NCBI GenBank assembly: GCA_900552475.1
Contig: USAC01000023.1
Coordinates: 1 to 24,912 of the forward strand
Reading direction: 5' to 3'
DNA length: 24,912 nucleotides
From: an uncultured Eubacteriales bacterium
GTDB lineage: Bacteria; Bacillota; Clostridia; Oscillospirales; Oscillospiraceae
The translations under genes were made by a program, and so were the position numbers. The stretch's first letter is position 1. Every line of letters starts with the position of its first letter. Under the pieces are notes generated by a model, which was given only the letters and a program-made list of their open reading frames with translations, had not been told where the DNA came from and did not search any database. Of the stretch, positions 7,820 to 14,922 are shown in pieces.

Positions 7820-8596
7820 TCATTCAATTGTACGCGTGAAGCTCATGCCGCTCTTCTGCATGTGTACATCCAGCCGCACGCGGTCGCCGCGGATATAGCT
7901 GCAGGTGTACTCATAGATCCGCCCGTCCTCGGTCTTGGTGCGGCGCTGGTGATAAAACGCGCTGCTCCCCGCCGCCACGCCCAGCAGGCGCGCGCGGTCG
8001 GCATCGAGGATGATGGCCTCATACGACTCATCTGCCGCGAACGGCGTGATGCCCACATGGTACAGCAGACTGTAGAAGCTGTGCGTCTGCACCAGCTCGC
8101 GCGTGAGGTTGGGATAGATGTACTTGGGATAGTACGACGTCTCGAGGATCAGCGGCTCGCCGTCGACGTTTCGCACGCGGGTGAAGCAGTAGACCGACGT
8201 CCCCTCGTGCAGCTCCATCTTCTCGCACACCTCGCGCGAGGGCGTGATGACGGCGAAGTCCACCAGCGTTGAGGAAGGCACCTTGCCCAGCGAGGAAATC
8301 TCCGTCGTGAACGAATAGCGCACGCCGCGGCGGTTGGTGTTGGGGTCGGCCACGAAGGTGCCCTTGCCGCGCTTGCGCACCACCAGCCCCTCCTCCTCCA
8401 GCTCGCCGATGGCCTGACGGACGGTATTGCGGCTGACGTCCAGCGCGCGGCAGAGCTCCGCCTCGGAGGGGAGCAGGTCGCCGACGTTCAGCGTGCCGGA
8501 GGAGATGCTGCGTTTGATAATGCCGACCAGCTGCGAATACAGCGGAATGTCGCTGTTGAGCGAGAGCTGGTTGGTCAGGATCGGATTCTGTTCCAT
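7820..8596 (-). CDS. GntR-family transcriptional regulator with UTRA domain
   Basis: Protein of 258 residues. The N-terminal GntR winged helix-turn-helix is clear: IPLYSQLVGIIKRSI, then LLPSEAELCRALDVSRNTVRQAIGELEEEGLVVRKRGKGTFVA (about 42-83). The C-terminal part fits the UTRA ligand-binding fold of the HutC/FarR subfamily, with TSVYCFTRVRNVDGEPLILETSYYP and later IYEYTCSYIRGDRVRLDV. Such proteins usually respond to sugars, sugar amines or other small metabolites, but no transport or catabolic genes adjoin it, so the ligand and targets are unknown. AAAGGA precedes the ATG. It is monocistronic, with its own promoter and terminator. Confidence 0.9.
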   Translation of the reverse strand: MEQNPILTNQLSLNSDIPLYSQLVGIIKRSISSGTLNVGDLLPSEAELCRALDVSRNTVRQAIGELEEEGLVVRKRGKGTFVADPNTNRRGVRYSFTTEISSLGKVPSSTLVDFAVITPSREVCEKMELHEGTSVYCFTRVRNVDGEPLILETSYYPKYIYPNLTRELVQTHSFYSLLYHVGITPFAADESYEAIILDADRARLLGVAAGSSAFYHQRRTKTEDGRIYEYTCSYIRGDRVRLDVHMQKSGMSFTRTIE

Positions 8597-8638
8597 ATGT
8601 TAGGGGTTCCTTTCCCATAATACTCATTTAATTTTACC

Positions 8639-8647
8639 AGTATAGCA
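8639..8647 (-). promoter_or_regulatory. Extended -10 promoter of the GntR-family gene
   Basis: Minus-strand TGCTATACT is an extended -10 element about 45 bp upstream of the start codon. No good -35 hexamer is present at 16-18 bp spacing. Confidence 0.6.
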
Positions 8648-8749
8648 CAATTCTCCGGGAAATGGTAGAGCGATTTTCCAAAAAATGCATCAACCTGCAA
8701 AAATTTCTGCATACACCATCAAAACAGTAATATAGTAATAATTCCGGCT

Positions 8750-8787
8750 GGAAATAACGCCGCCTGCAAGGCGGCGACGCTATTTCC
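8750..8787 (-). terminator. Probable terminator hairpin after gapA
   Basis: An inverted repeat with a CGCCGCC / GGCGGCG core and outer GGAAATA / TATTTCC arms lies about 45 bp after the gapA stop. The flanking TTCCGG / CCGGAA extends it. On the minus strand it is followed by an AT-rich stretch rather than a clean U run, so the call is moderate. A run of nine G (8819-8827) lies between the stop and the hairpin. Confidence 0.6.
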
Positions 8788-8831
8788 GGAACAAAAAAGA
8801 AGGAAAACAGATTGATGCGGGGGGGGGTGCC

Positions 8832-9842
8832 TTACTTGTGGTCGACGGAGTACATGTGCTCGATAAGGTCGAGGATCTTGTTGGAGTAGCCAATCTCGTT
8901 GTCGTACCACGAAACGACCTTCACGAACGTGTCGGTCAGGGCGATGCCGGCCTTCGCGTCGAAGATGGACGTATGAGGATCGCCGAGGAAGTCGGAGGAG
9001 ACGACGGCCTCGTCCGTATAGCCGAGGATGCCCTTCAGCTCGCCCTCGGAGGCGGCCTTCATCGCCTCGCAGATCTGCTCATAGGTCGCGGGCTTGGCCA
9101 GATTCACCGTCAGGTCGACGACGGACACGTCCAGCGTGGGAACGCGCATGGACATACCGGTCAGCTTGCCGTTCAGCTCGGGGATGACCTTGCCGACGGC
9201 CTTGGCGGCGCCGGTGGAGCTGGGGATGATGTTGCCCGCCGCGGCGCGGCCGCCGCGCCAGTCCTTCAGGGACACGCCGTCCACGGTCTTCTGCGTGGCG
9301 GTGGTGGAGTGAACGGTGGTCATCAGGCCATCGGTGATGCCGAAGTTGTCATTCAGCACCTTTGCGATGGGGGCCAGGCAGTTCGTCGTGCAGGACGCGT
9401 TGGACACGAACTGCATGTCGGAGGTGTACTTGTCCTGGTTCACGCCCATGACGAACATGGGGGTGTCGTCCTTGGAGGGGGCAGACATGACGACGTGCTT
9501 GGCGCCGGCGTCGATGTGCGCCTGAGACTTCTCCTTCGTCAGGAACAGGCCCGTGGACTCGACGACGTACTCCGCGCCCAGCTCGCCCCAGGGCAGGTCG
9601 GCGGGATTGCGCTCGGCAAACACGGGGATGCTCTTGCCGTTGATGATGATGGCGTTCTCGGCGGAGGACACGTCGCCGCCGAACTTACCGTGCATGGTGT
9701 CGTACTTCAGCATATAGGCCAGATAATCCGCGGGGCAGAGGTCGTTGATGCCGACGATCTCGATCTGCGGGTGATTCAGCGCAGCGCGCATGACCATGCG
9801 GCCGATACGGCCGAAACCATTGATACCGATTTTGATGCTCAT
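8832..9842 (-). CDS. gapA: Glyceraldehyde-3-phosphate dehydrogenase, type I
   Basis: Protein of 336 residues. It oxidises glyceraldehyde 3-phosphate with phosphate to 1,3-bisphosphoglycerate in glycolysis. The Rossmann fold opens with IGINGFGRIGR, and Asp34 after the second strand favours NAD over NADP. The active site ASCTTNCLAP carries Cys151, with His178 in TTVHSTTATQ as partner. RGGRAAAGNIIPSSTGAAKA and WYDNEIGYSNK are also conserved. GAGAGGAAG precedes the ATG. It stands alone: no pgk or tpi neighbour, and a dedicated promoter. Confidence 0.98.
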   Translation of the reverse strand: MSIKIGINGFGRIGRMVMRAALNHPQIEIVGINDLCPADYLAYMLKYDTMHGKFGGDVSSAENAIIINGKSIPVFAERNPADLPWGELGAEYVVESTGLFLTKEKSQAHIDAGAKHVVMSAPSKDDTPMFVMGVNQDKYTSDMQFVSNASCTTNCLAPIAKVLNDNFGITDGLMTTVHSTTATQKTVDGVSLKDWRGGRAAAGNIIPSSTGAAKAVGKVIPELNGKLTGMSMRVPTLDVSVVDLTVNLAKPATYEQICEAMKAASEGELKGILGYTDEAVVSSDFLGDPHTSIFDAKAGIALTDTFVKVVSWYDNEIGYSNKILDLIEHMYSVDHK

Positions 9843-9893
9843 AAGAAAAACTTCCTCTCTGACGGAATATATTGAATGTATGGTATGTTTAGT

Positions 9894-9921
9894 ATTATAT
9901 GCGGATTTGAAAAAAATGCAA
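9894..9921 (-). promoter_or_regulatory. Sigma-A promoter of gapA
   Basis: Minus-strand -35 TTGCAT (9916-9921) and a perfect -10 TATAAT (9894-9899) are separated by 16 bp. This strong promoter fits a highly expressed glycolytic gene and gives a leader of about 45 nt. Confidence 0.85.
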
Positions 9922-9979
9922 CCCCCTTTTGCAAAAAAATTCCGGGAAATTTTTCACCCCCGAAAAAGTGCGGTTATCC

Positions 9980-10008
9980 TTGTATTTTTTGCTGGATTTT
10001 GCTATGAT
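9980..10008 (+). promoter_or_regulatory. Promoter of the kinase-like gene and mnmA
   Basis: -35 TTGTAT (9980-9985), 17-bp spacer, -10 TATGAT (10003-10008) preceded by TGC, giving an extended -10. It lies 76 bp upstream of the kinase-like start codon. Confidence 0.75.
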
Positions 10009-10084
10009 GTGAGAACTGGAAGAACTTTCTGCGGATAAACCGCGCCGCGCCGCGGCACGGTAAGAAGGAAAGGGAGGAACGGCC

Positions 10085-10909
10085 ATGAACGAAGAGCAGC
10101 AGCGGCTGTGGAGCCTGCTGCAGGATGCGCTGCCGAATGTGGCGACGCAGATGCGCGGGTCACTGTCGAACCTGTATACCGCCGCCGGGCGGCTTCTGCC
10201 GCCGGAGGAGCTTGAGCAGCAGCCGGAGCTGACGCAGAGCGCGGCGATTCTGAACCAGAGCTACTACCGCCTGTTGCGCATGGTGAACAATCTCTCGGCG
10301 CTTGCTATTTTAAAAGAGCACACACCCTTCCCCACCGCGAATGTCGAACTGGTGGGGTGGCTGGACGAGTTGGTGCTGCAGGCGCAGCCGCTCGCGGAGA
10401 TGAAGGGTGTCGACCTGCGCTTTTCCACCCCGGTGCGCCACCACATCGCGGCGGTGCACCGGGAGTATCTCGAGCGCATGGTCTGGAACCTGCTGTCAAA
10501 CGCGCTGAAGTTCACGCCCGAGGGCGGCCGCGTGAGCGTCGGGCTTCGCACTGCGGCCGGACAGGTGCTCATCGAGGTGCAGGACACCGGCTGCGGCCTG
10601 CCGCGGGAGGTGGAGGAGCTGGTGTTTGACCGCTGCCTTCAGCCGGAGCTGCTCGATCCCCCGCCGCACGGGCTGGGGCTGGGTCTGCCGCTGTGCATGT
10701 ATATCGCGCAGGGGCACGGCGGCCGCCTGCTGCTGCACACGGAGAGCGGGCGCGGTACAACGGCCGTCGCGGCGCTGCCCGACCGGAGGACGGATCAGCT
10801 GATCGTCGAGGAGCTGCCGTTTCAGTACGCGGGCGGATTTCAGAAGGTGCTGGTGGAGCTGTCGGACGCGCTGCCGTACCGGGCATTTGAACACAAGCAG
10901 CTCGACTGA
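10085..10909 (+). CDS. Soluble histidine-kinase-like ATPase without canonical phospho-His
   Basis: Protein of 274 residues. The C-terminal half is a HATPase_c domain: N box NLLSNALKFTPEGG (135-148), G1 DTGCGLP (167-173) and G2 GLGLGLPLC (196-204). The N-terminal half is helical and resembles a HisKA dimerisation domain, but the usual HELRTPL phosphorylation motif reads TQMRGSLS (21-28), so Thr21 takes the place of His. There is no membrane segment or sensor domain, and no response regulator nearby. The roughly 40 residues after the ATPase domain (RRTDQLIVEELPFQY...) are unfamiliar. GGGAGG precedes the ATG. mnmA follows after 27 bp, likely on the same transcript. It could bind ATP without phosphorelay; function unknown. 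Confidence 0.8.
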   Translation: MNEEQQRLWSLLQDALPNVATQMRGSLSNLYTAAGRLLPPEELEQQPELTQSAAILNQSYYRLLRMVNNLSALAILKEHTPFPTANVELVGWLDELVLQAQPLAEMKGVDLRFSTPVRHHIAAVHREYLERMVWNLLSNALKFTPEGGRVSVGLRTAAGQVLIEVQDTGCGLPREVEELVFDRCLQPELLDPPPHGLGLGLPLCMYIAQGHGGRLLLHTESGRGTTAVAALPDRRTDQLIVEELPFQYAGGFQKVLVELSDALPYRAFEHKQLD

Positions 10910-10936
10910 GCCGCGTTTTCCACAGGGGGAGAGCCG

Positions 10937-12004
10937 TTGTCTATGAATCAGGAAAAGGTATTGATTGCCATGAGCGGCGGGGTGGACAGCTCCGCCGCTG
11001 CTTTGCTGCTGCAGAAGCAGGGCTACGCCTGCGACGGAGCGATGCTGCGCCTGTATGCAGGCGAGCAGGAGAGCGGCTGCTGCTCGGAGAGCGACGCCGC
11101 CGACGCGCGCAGCGTCGCCTACCGGCTGGGTATGAAATTCTATGTTTTCAACGAGACGGAGCGCTTCGCGCGCGACGTGATGGATCATTTCGTCGCGGAG
11201 TACTGCGCCGGGCACACGCCGAACCCGTGCATCGACTGCAACCGCTGTCTGAAGTTCGGCGCGCTGCTCGACCGGGCGCTCCTGCTGGGGTATGACTATA
11301 TCGCGACCGGGCACTATGCCCGCGTCGAGCGCGACGGGCAGAGCGGCCGCTGGCGGCTCCTGCGCGGGCGCGACCGGCACAAGGACCAGAGCTACGTTCT
11401 CTACCAGCTCACGCAGCACCAGCTCGCGCACCTGCTGTTACCGGTGGGCGAGTTCGATAAGCCCACCATCCGCGGCAGCGCCCGCGAGGCGGGGCTGCTC
11501 AACGCCGACAAGGCCGACAGTCAGGACATCTGCTTCGTCCCGGACGGCGACTATGTGTCGTTCCTGCGGGACTATGGCCATGTCGAGCTGACGCCCGGTG
11601 ACTTTGTCGACCGCGAGGGGCGCGTGCTCGGGCGGCACAAGGGCCTCCCCTGCTACACGACCGGCCAGCGCAAGGGACTGGGCGTCTCCGCGGGGAAGCA
11701 CGTCTACGTCGTGCGAAAGAACGCCGCGGACAACACGATCCTCCTCGGTGACAACGCCGATCTCTTCACCGACACGCTCACCGCGCGGGACGTCAACTGG
11801 ATTTCCGGCGAGACGCCGCCCACCCCTGTCCGCTGCACGGCCAAGACGCGCTACAGCCAGACCGAGGCCGCCTGCACGGCCGCTCCCCTGCCGGACGGCC
11901 GCCTGCACGTGACGTTCGACGAGCCGCAGCGCGCCGTCACCGCCAGTCAGGCCGTCGTCCTCTACGACGGCGAGGAGGTGCTGGGGGGCGGGACGATCGA
12001 ATAA
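10937..12004 (+). CDS. mnmA: tRNA-specific 2-thiouridylase MnmA
   Basis: Protein of 355 residues. It thiolates uridine 34 of Lys, Glu and Gln tRNAs using ATP and a relayed persulfide sulfur. The ATP pyrophosphatase loop SGGVDSS is at 13-19. The catalytic pair is Cys98 in NPCIDCNRC and Cys199 in DSQDICFVPDG. GHYARV, DQSYVLYQL, GQRKGLGVSAGKHVYVV and a C-terminal beta-barrel domain are all present. The start is probably TTG at 10937, about 7 nt after AGGGGGA; an ATG two codons later (10943) is the alternative but lies further from the ribosome site. The stop codon abuts repeat copy A. Confidence 0.95.
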   Translation: MSMNQEKVLIAMSGGVDSSAAALLLQKQGYACDGAMLRLYAGEQESGCCSESDAADARSVAYRLGMKFYVFNETERFARDVMDHFVAEYCAGHTPNPCIDCNRCLKFGALLDRALLLGYDYIATGHYARVERDGQSGRWRLLRGRDRHKDQSYVLYQLTQHQLAHLLLPVGEFDKPTIRGSAREAGLLNADKADSQDICFVPDGDYVSFLRDYGHVELTPGDFVDREGRVLGRHKGLPCYTTGQRKGLGVSAGKHVYVVRKNAADNTILLGDNADLFTDTLTARDVNWISGETPPTPVRCTAKTRYSQTEAACTAAPLPDGRLHVTFDEPQRAVTASQAVVLYDGEEVLGGGTIE

Positions 12005-12189
12005 ACTTCGTCAAAAAAGAGCTGTGCTCTTTTTTGACGAGGGGGTTTCGCTCCGAACCGCGCGTTTTGCCCGCCGCAGGCGGGCAAAACACACTCTCTC
12101 CGCGCAAAGTGTTTTTTGCGACGTACACGCCGCCGCAAAAAACGGATTTGATCTTATTCGCGGCCTGCGGGCCGCGAACTCGGTGAGAC
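12005..12189 (+). repeat. Multi-hairpin gene-end repeat, full copy A
   Basis: Begins directly after the mnmA stop and runs in the same direction. Five hairpins can be drawn: H1 12009-12039 (14 bp perfect, loop TGT); H2 12064-12090 (12 bp perfect, loop GCA); H3 12091-12112 (ACACT / AGTGT); H4 12111-12143 (GTTTTTTGCG / CGCAAAAAAC around the 13-nt loop ACGTACACGCCGC); H5 12157-12178 (9 bp perfect). H3 and H4 share two bases, so they compete at that edge. It ends GCGAACTCGGTGAGAC. Copies B and C share this architecture with compensated stem changes. The opposite strand carries a reading frame with YVAKNTLRGESVF that continues through the element into the mnmA end. Confidence 0.9.
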
Positions 12190-12207
12190 GGGAAAACACA
12201 ATAGTTT

Positions 12208-12237
12208 ATGGAGCGTATCGTTACCGATACGCTCCAT
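12208..12237. terminator. Palindrome and likely bidirectional terminator downstream of copy A
   Basis: A perfect 13-bp inverted repeat, ATGGAGCGTATCG / CGATACGCTCCAT, with loop TTAC. On the plus strand the tail is TTATTATG, a weak U-rich stretch; on the minus strand it is AAACTATTG. It separates the mnmA transcript from the convergent DUF559 remnant. Confidence 0.6.
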
Positions 12238-12253
12238 TTATTATGCCAATAGG

Positions 12254-12436
12254 CTATGTAACGGGTATAGGCCCACAGTAAAAGTCCACGATGAATCTGC
12301 CGATAATCCTCTGCTTGTAAATCTTTACCGGATATTTGCGCAGAAAAAGATACCAGAGCTTTCGTTCATGGGGCGTCATCTCTCTGCGAAGCCGTCGGGC
12401 GCCTTCTGATTGGGTGTTGTCTTTTGCTATGGTCAT
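12254..12436 (-). pseudogene. Truncated DUF559-family protein
   Basis: A 60-residue reading frame, MTIAKDN onward. ARRLRREMTPHERKLWYLFLRKYPVKIYKQR followed by IIGRFIVDFYC matches the N-terminal half of DUF559 proteins, which have a Vsr/restriction-endonuclease-like fold. Intact relatives continue after DFYC with the strand carrying a catalytic acidic residue; here the frame ends six residues later, so the nuclease core is lost. GAGAGGGGAA precedes the ATG at 12436. The upstream palindrome (12437-12489) would translate to a PSGRGGRAQRG-like string if read through, which I recall from the N-termini of annotated DUF559 genes. Inactive remnant is the likely status. Confidence 0.65.
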
Positions 12437-12442
12437 GGTTTC

Positions 12443-12489
12443 CCCTCTCCGTCCTCGCTGCGCTCGGCCACCTCTCCCAGAGGGAGAGG
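12443..12489. repeat. CCTCTCCC/GGGAGAGG palindromic repeat next to DUF559
   Basis: Contains a perfect inverted repeat CCTCTCCC (12471-12478), loop AGA, GGGAGAGG (12482-12489), preceded by TCCGTCCTCGCTGCGCTCGG. I recall near-identical units with variable middles as very abundant intergenic repeats in gut Firmicutes, often beside DUF559 genes. The window holds one copy. The bases from here to 12547 hold no gene. Confidence 0.6.
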
Positions 12490-12547
12490 CAAGGGCTGAT
12501 GCTCGCACGGCACAGCGGATGCTCCCGCTGCGCTCATGCAGTCCTTT

Positions 12548-13147
12548 TTATAGCCATAGTTTTTGGACGTGCATGAGGATCCAGATGAAGAGCATGATTG
12601 CGGCGCCCCAGAGAAGGAGCCGGAGGGTATATTGTATCTGCCCTTTTATCTCGCGCACCGTTTGGGCGTGTGCGCGGCGCTCCTCTTCCGACATTTCCGT
12701 GCCGTCGGAGGTATCCCGCCGCAGCGCTTTGCGCAGAAGGGCGAAGGCTCCCGAAAGGAAAAATCCGAGCACCGTGAGAACCAGGCCCATCACCGCGAAC
12801 GCGCAGTCGTTGTAGCTTGGCTTCGTGATATGGATCGAATTTTGCGGGGTATCCGGATCGTATTTGATCCGGATGGATGCGCCCGGCGCGAGAGCTTCGG
12901 GCGGGTTGTCGAACCTGCCCCAGTAGCTCGTCCCGTCGACCATATACGCGTAATACACTTGGCAGGAGTCTGGATACCGGTCACCGGTGGAGGAGTATTC
13001 ATGCGTGCCGGTCACCACCGCGGGGATGTCAACCCATTGGATATGCCAGAGCTGCGGGAAAAATGGGGAGATTCCTGTATAGAGGACGTAAAGGCCGATG
13101 AGCAACGTCGTGATGCCGATTACGCGCACCACGAACCGGGAAACCAT
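12548..13147 (-). CDS. DUF3592-like membrane protein
   Basis: Protein of 199 residues. An N-terminal membrane segment (about 7-28) is followed by an extracytoplasmic domain with DUF3592 features: DIPAVVTGTHEY, CQVYYAYMVDGTSYWGRF, then PGASIRIKYDPDTPQNS. Two further hydrophobic segments follow (about 113-136 and 176-194), joined by a charged stretch rich in Arg and Glu. The start at 13147 is chosen for GGAG six bases upstream; MENK at 13159 overlaps the previous gene and is less well placed. It begins 1 bp after the upstream gene's stop, so the two are coupled. Function unknown. Confidence 0.7.
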   Translation of the reverse strand: MVSRFVVRVIGITTLLIGLYVLYTGISPFFPQLWHIQWVDIPAVVTGTHEYSSTGDRYPDSCQVYYAYMVDGTSYWGRFDNPPEALAPGASIRIKYDPDTPQNSIHITKPSYNDCAFAVMGLVLTVLGFFLSGAFALLRKALRRDTSDGTEMSEEERRAHAQTVREIKGQIQYTLRLLLWGAAIMLFIWILMHVQKLWL

Positions 13148-13148
13148 C

Positions 13149-14078
13149 TTATTCTCCATCTTCCCGTGCCCTCTCAATTCTGGCGACCAGCTCGTCGATC
13201 TCCCCTTCATACAGCGATTTATTATAGGGGAGCCGGTGCGTCTGGTGCGAGCTGTCGATGAATTTCAGATCGTAAAAGTAGTACGTTTTTCGGATTCTTC
13301 CTCTGTTGTACCGGGAGCCGTACTGCCGCTGCGACTCGACGAGGCGGCAGTCCAGAATGTCGCTGTAGCGGTAGTACCGCCCGTCGAAGGGGTTGGTGCG
13401 GTAATAAAAGCCGTCCTTCTGGATCTGCACCTTGTAAAACAGGCCGAGAGAAAGAATCTGCGCGAGCGTCACCAGCTCAAAGATGATGGGAATCGCAATG
13501 AGAATCGGCGGCAGGTTCCACGCCAGAAGCATCATCACCGTCACGACAACCATCAGCAGGGAGAGAATCGTAGGAATCACCACGAACCCGGCTTCCGTCT
13601 TGCCGGTGATGACGATCTCGTGGTCGAATTCGCCCTCCCTGCGGCTGGCTCCTGCGGTCTCGACGCGCTCGATCATGTAGTCAACCGCGTCGATTTGGGA
13701 GCCAAGTACGAGGAATCTCAGCCGCTTTCCTTCTACCGTTTCAAAGTTGCAGTAGGTCGACTGGCGCGCGTTCGTCTCCCTGCCGGAGCTGAGCCACATG
13801 TCGCAGATCTCGGCGTAGCGGTAGTACCGCCCGTTACCGGGCGCGGTCTGGAAATAAAAGCCGTCCTTATCCACGAACACCTTGAAAAACAGCGCGCTGT
13901 ATACCGACAGCAGGAAGGCAATCGCCGTCAGAGCCGCTATACAGCCGACCAAAATAAAGGCGCCGTTGTGCGCGGTGTAGAGCCAGAACGTGACCCCGCC
14001 GAAGAGCGCCAGCATGACCGCAGCCACAACCAGCCCCGTCCGGCTGGTGATTTTGTACTTCCAGTTTCGTTCTTCCAT
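13149..14078 (-). CDS. Membrane protein with internally duplicated PH-like domain
   Basis: Protein of 309 residues, not assigned to a named function. It consists of two similar halves. Each has a pair of hydrophobic segments (about 14-58 and 165-207) followed by a soluble domain with the same signature: DKDGFYFQTAPGNGRYYRY in the first half and QKDGFYYRTNPFDGRYYRY in the second. The soluble parts resemble bacterial PH-like domains by length and pattern; this is inference. The start at 14078 follows GAGGAGGAACAGG; a longer in-frame reading runs back into repeat copy D and is rejected. It is coupled to the DUF3592-like gene, suggesting a membrane complex. Confidence 0.7.
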   Translation of the reverse strand: MEERNWKYKITSRTGLVVAAVMLALFGGVTFWLYTAHNGAFILVGCIAALTAIAFLLSVYSALFFKVFVDKDGFYFQTAPGNGRYYRYAEICDMWLSSGRETNARQSTYCNFETVEGKRLRFLVLGSQIDAVDYMIERVETAGASRREGEFDHEIVITGKTEAGFVVIPTILSLLMVVVTVMMLLAWNLPPILIAIPIIFELVTLAQILSLGLFYKVQIQKDGFYYRTNPFDGRYYRYSDILDCRLVESQRQYGSRYNRGRIRKTYYFYDLKFIDSSHQTHRLPYNKSLYEGEIDELVARIERAREDGE

Positions 14079-14109
14079 CTTTCCTGTTCCTCCTCTATTC
14101 TCTCGATCT

Positions 14110-14233
14110 GTCTCACAGAGTTCGCGCACCGCGCACAGTGGAGTGTCGCAGGCTGGGCAAGGGCCAGCCGAGGCGCGGAACGCAGCGAATTTCTCCATTT
14201 GAAAAAGGACTTCGTCCTTTTTTCAAGTGAGAA
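14110..14233 (-). repeat. Gene-end repeat, reduced copy D
   Basis: Starts at the stop codon of the uracil-DNA glycosylase gene and runs in its direction. H1 is kept (TTGAAAAAGGAC 14199-14210 pairing with GTCCTTTTTTCAA 14214-14226, one-base bulge), followed by a TTCGCTGCG-containing box, an H2-like stem GGCTGG / CCAGCC, and the conserved end GCGAACTCTGTGAGAC. The H3-H4 block with its constant loop is missing, making the copy about 60 bp shorter. It lies between two minus-strand genes and ends about 32 bp before the next start codon, so it is probably transcribed within the mRNA. Confidence 0.8.
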
Positions 14234-14809
14234 TTAAAAGTCTAACGGCGTGTGATCGCAGATCTCACGGATTTTGGCCTGCAGGCGCTTGAGATCCTCG
14301 AACGTCTCCGGCTTTTTGTGCGGGTCGCGCAGCAGCGCGGCCGGGTGATACAGCGCCATCATCTGTATGCCGTCCTTCTCGAAGAACTGCCCGTGCTCGC
14401 GCGTGATCTTGAAGTCGGGCTTGATCATCTCCATCGCGCTGATGCGCCCGAGACAGACGAGAATCTTCGGCTGCATCAGCTCCATCTGGCGGCGCAGATA
14501 ACCGCTGCAGGCCTCCTTCTCCGTGTTGAGCGGGTCGCGGTTCTGCGGCGGACGGCACTTGACGCTGTTGGTGATGTAGATGCGCGAGCGGTCGAGCCCG
14601 ATCATCGCGAGCATATCGTCGAGGAGCTTGCCCGCCCGGCCGACGAACGGCTCGCCCTGCTTGTCCTCGTTCGCGCCAGGGGCCTCGCCCACGATGACGA
14701 CCTCGGCCTGCGGCGTTCCGACGCCGAAAACAACGTTCGTGCGCGTCTCGGCCAGCGAACAGGCATGGCACTGCAGACACTCCTGCTTCAGTTCCTCCCA
14801 AGAATTCAT
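14234..14809 (-). CDS. Uracil-DNA glycosylase, family 4 (Fe-S)
   Basis: Protein of 191 residues. It removes uracil from DNA to start base-excision repair. Family-4 features are complete: Cys14 and Cys17 (CLQC), Cys85 (VKCRPP) and Cys101 (EACSGYL) for the 4Fe-4S cluster, GEAPGANEDKQGEPFVGRAG (41-60) for uracil binding and catalysis, and YHPAALLRDP near the C-terminus. The ATG at 14809 follows GGAGGA; a longer in-frame reading overlaps the divergent promoter region and is rejected. It has its own promoter, and its stop codon abuts repeat copy D. Confidence 0.95.
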   Translation of the reverse strand: MNSWEELKQECLQCHACSLAETRTNVVFGVGTPQAEVVIVGEAPGANEDKQGEPFVGRAGKLLDDMLAMIGLDRSRIYITNSVKCRPPQNRDPLNTEKEACSGYLRRQMELMQPKILVCLGRISAMEMIKPDFKITREHGQFFEKDGIQMMALYHPAALLRDPHKKPETFEDLKRLQAKIREICDHTPLDF

Positions 14810-14837
14810 TTTTCGCGATCCTCCTGCATTTTTTTTT

Positions 14838-14866
14838 AGTGTAACAGAATTTTCAGGGCTTGACAA
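14838..14866 (-). promoter_or_regulatory. Sigma-A promoter of the uracil-DNA glycosylase gene
   Basis: Minus-strand -35 TTGTCA (14861-14866), 17-bp spacer, -10 TACACT (14838-14843) preceded by TGT. It lies 29 bp before the start codon. No equally good plus-strand promoter for the divergent gene is visible, although TTGACA occurs at 14860-14865. Confidence 0.78.
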
Positions 14867-14922
14867 CCGCGGATTGTTTCCCCACCGGCGGGACAGACTA
14901 AGCGCTGAGGGAGGAATGGTAC

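Noticed and set aside
7552..7827. Small frames in the spacer between hrcA and the GntR gene
   Set aside because: They read through palindromic repeats and a terminator hairpin and have no ribosome sites.
12005..12189. Reading the gene-end repeat as an IS element, integron attC or CRISPR
   Set aside because: No transposase, no target duplications, no regular repeat-spacer pattern, and copies are single, scattered and gene-oriented.
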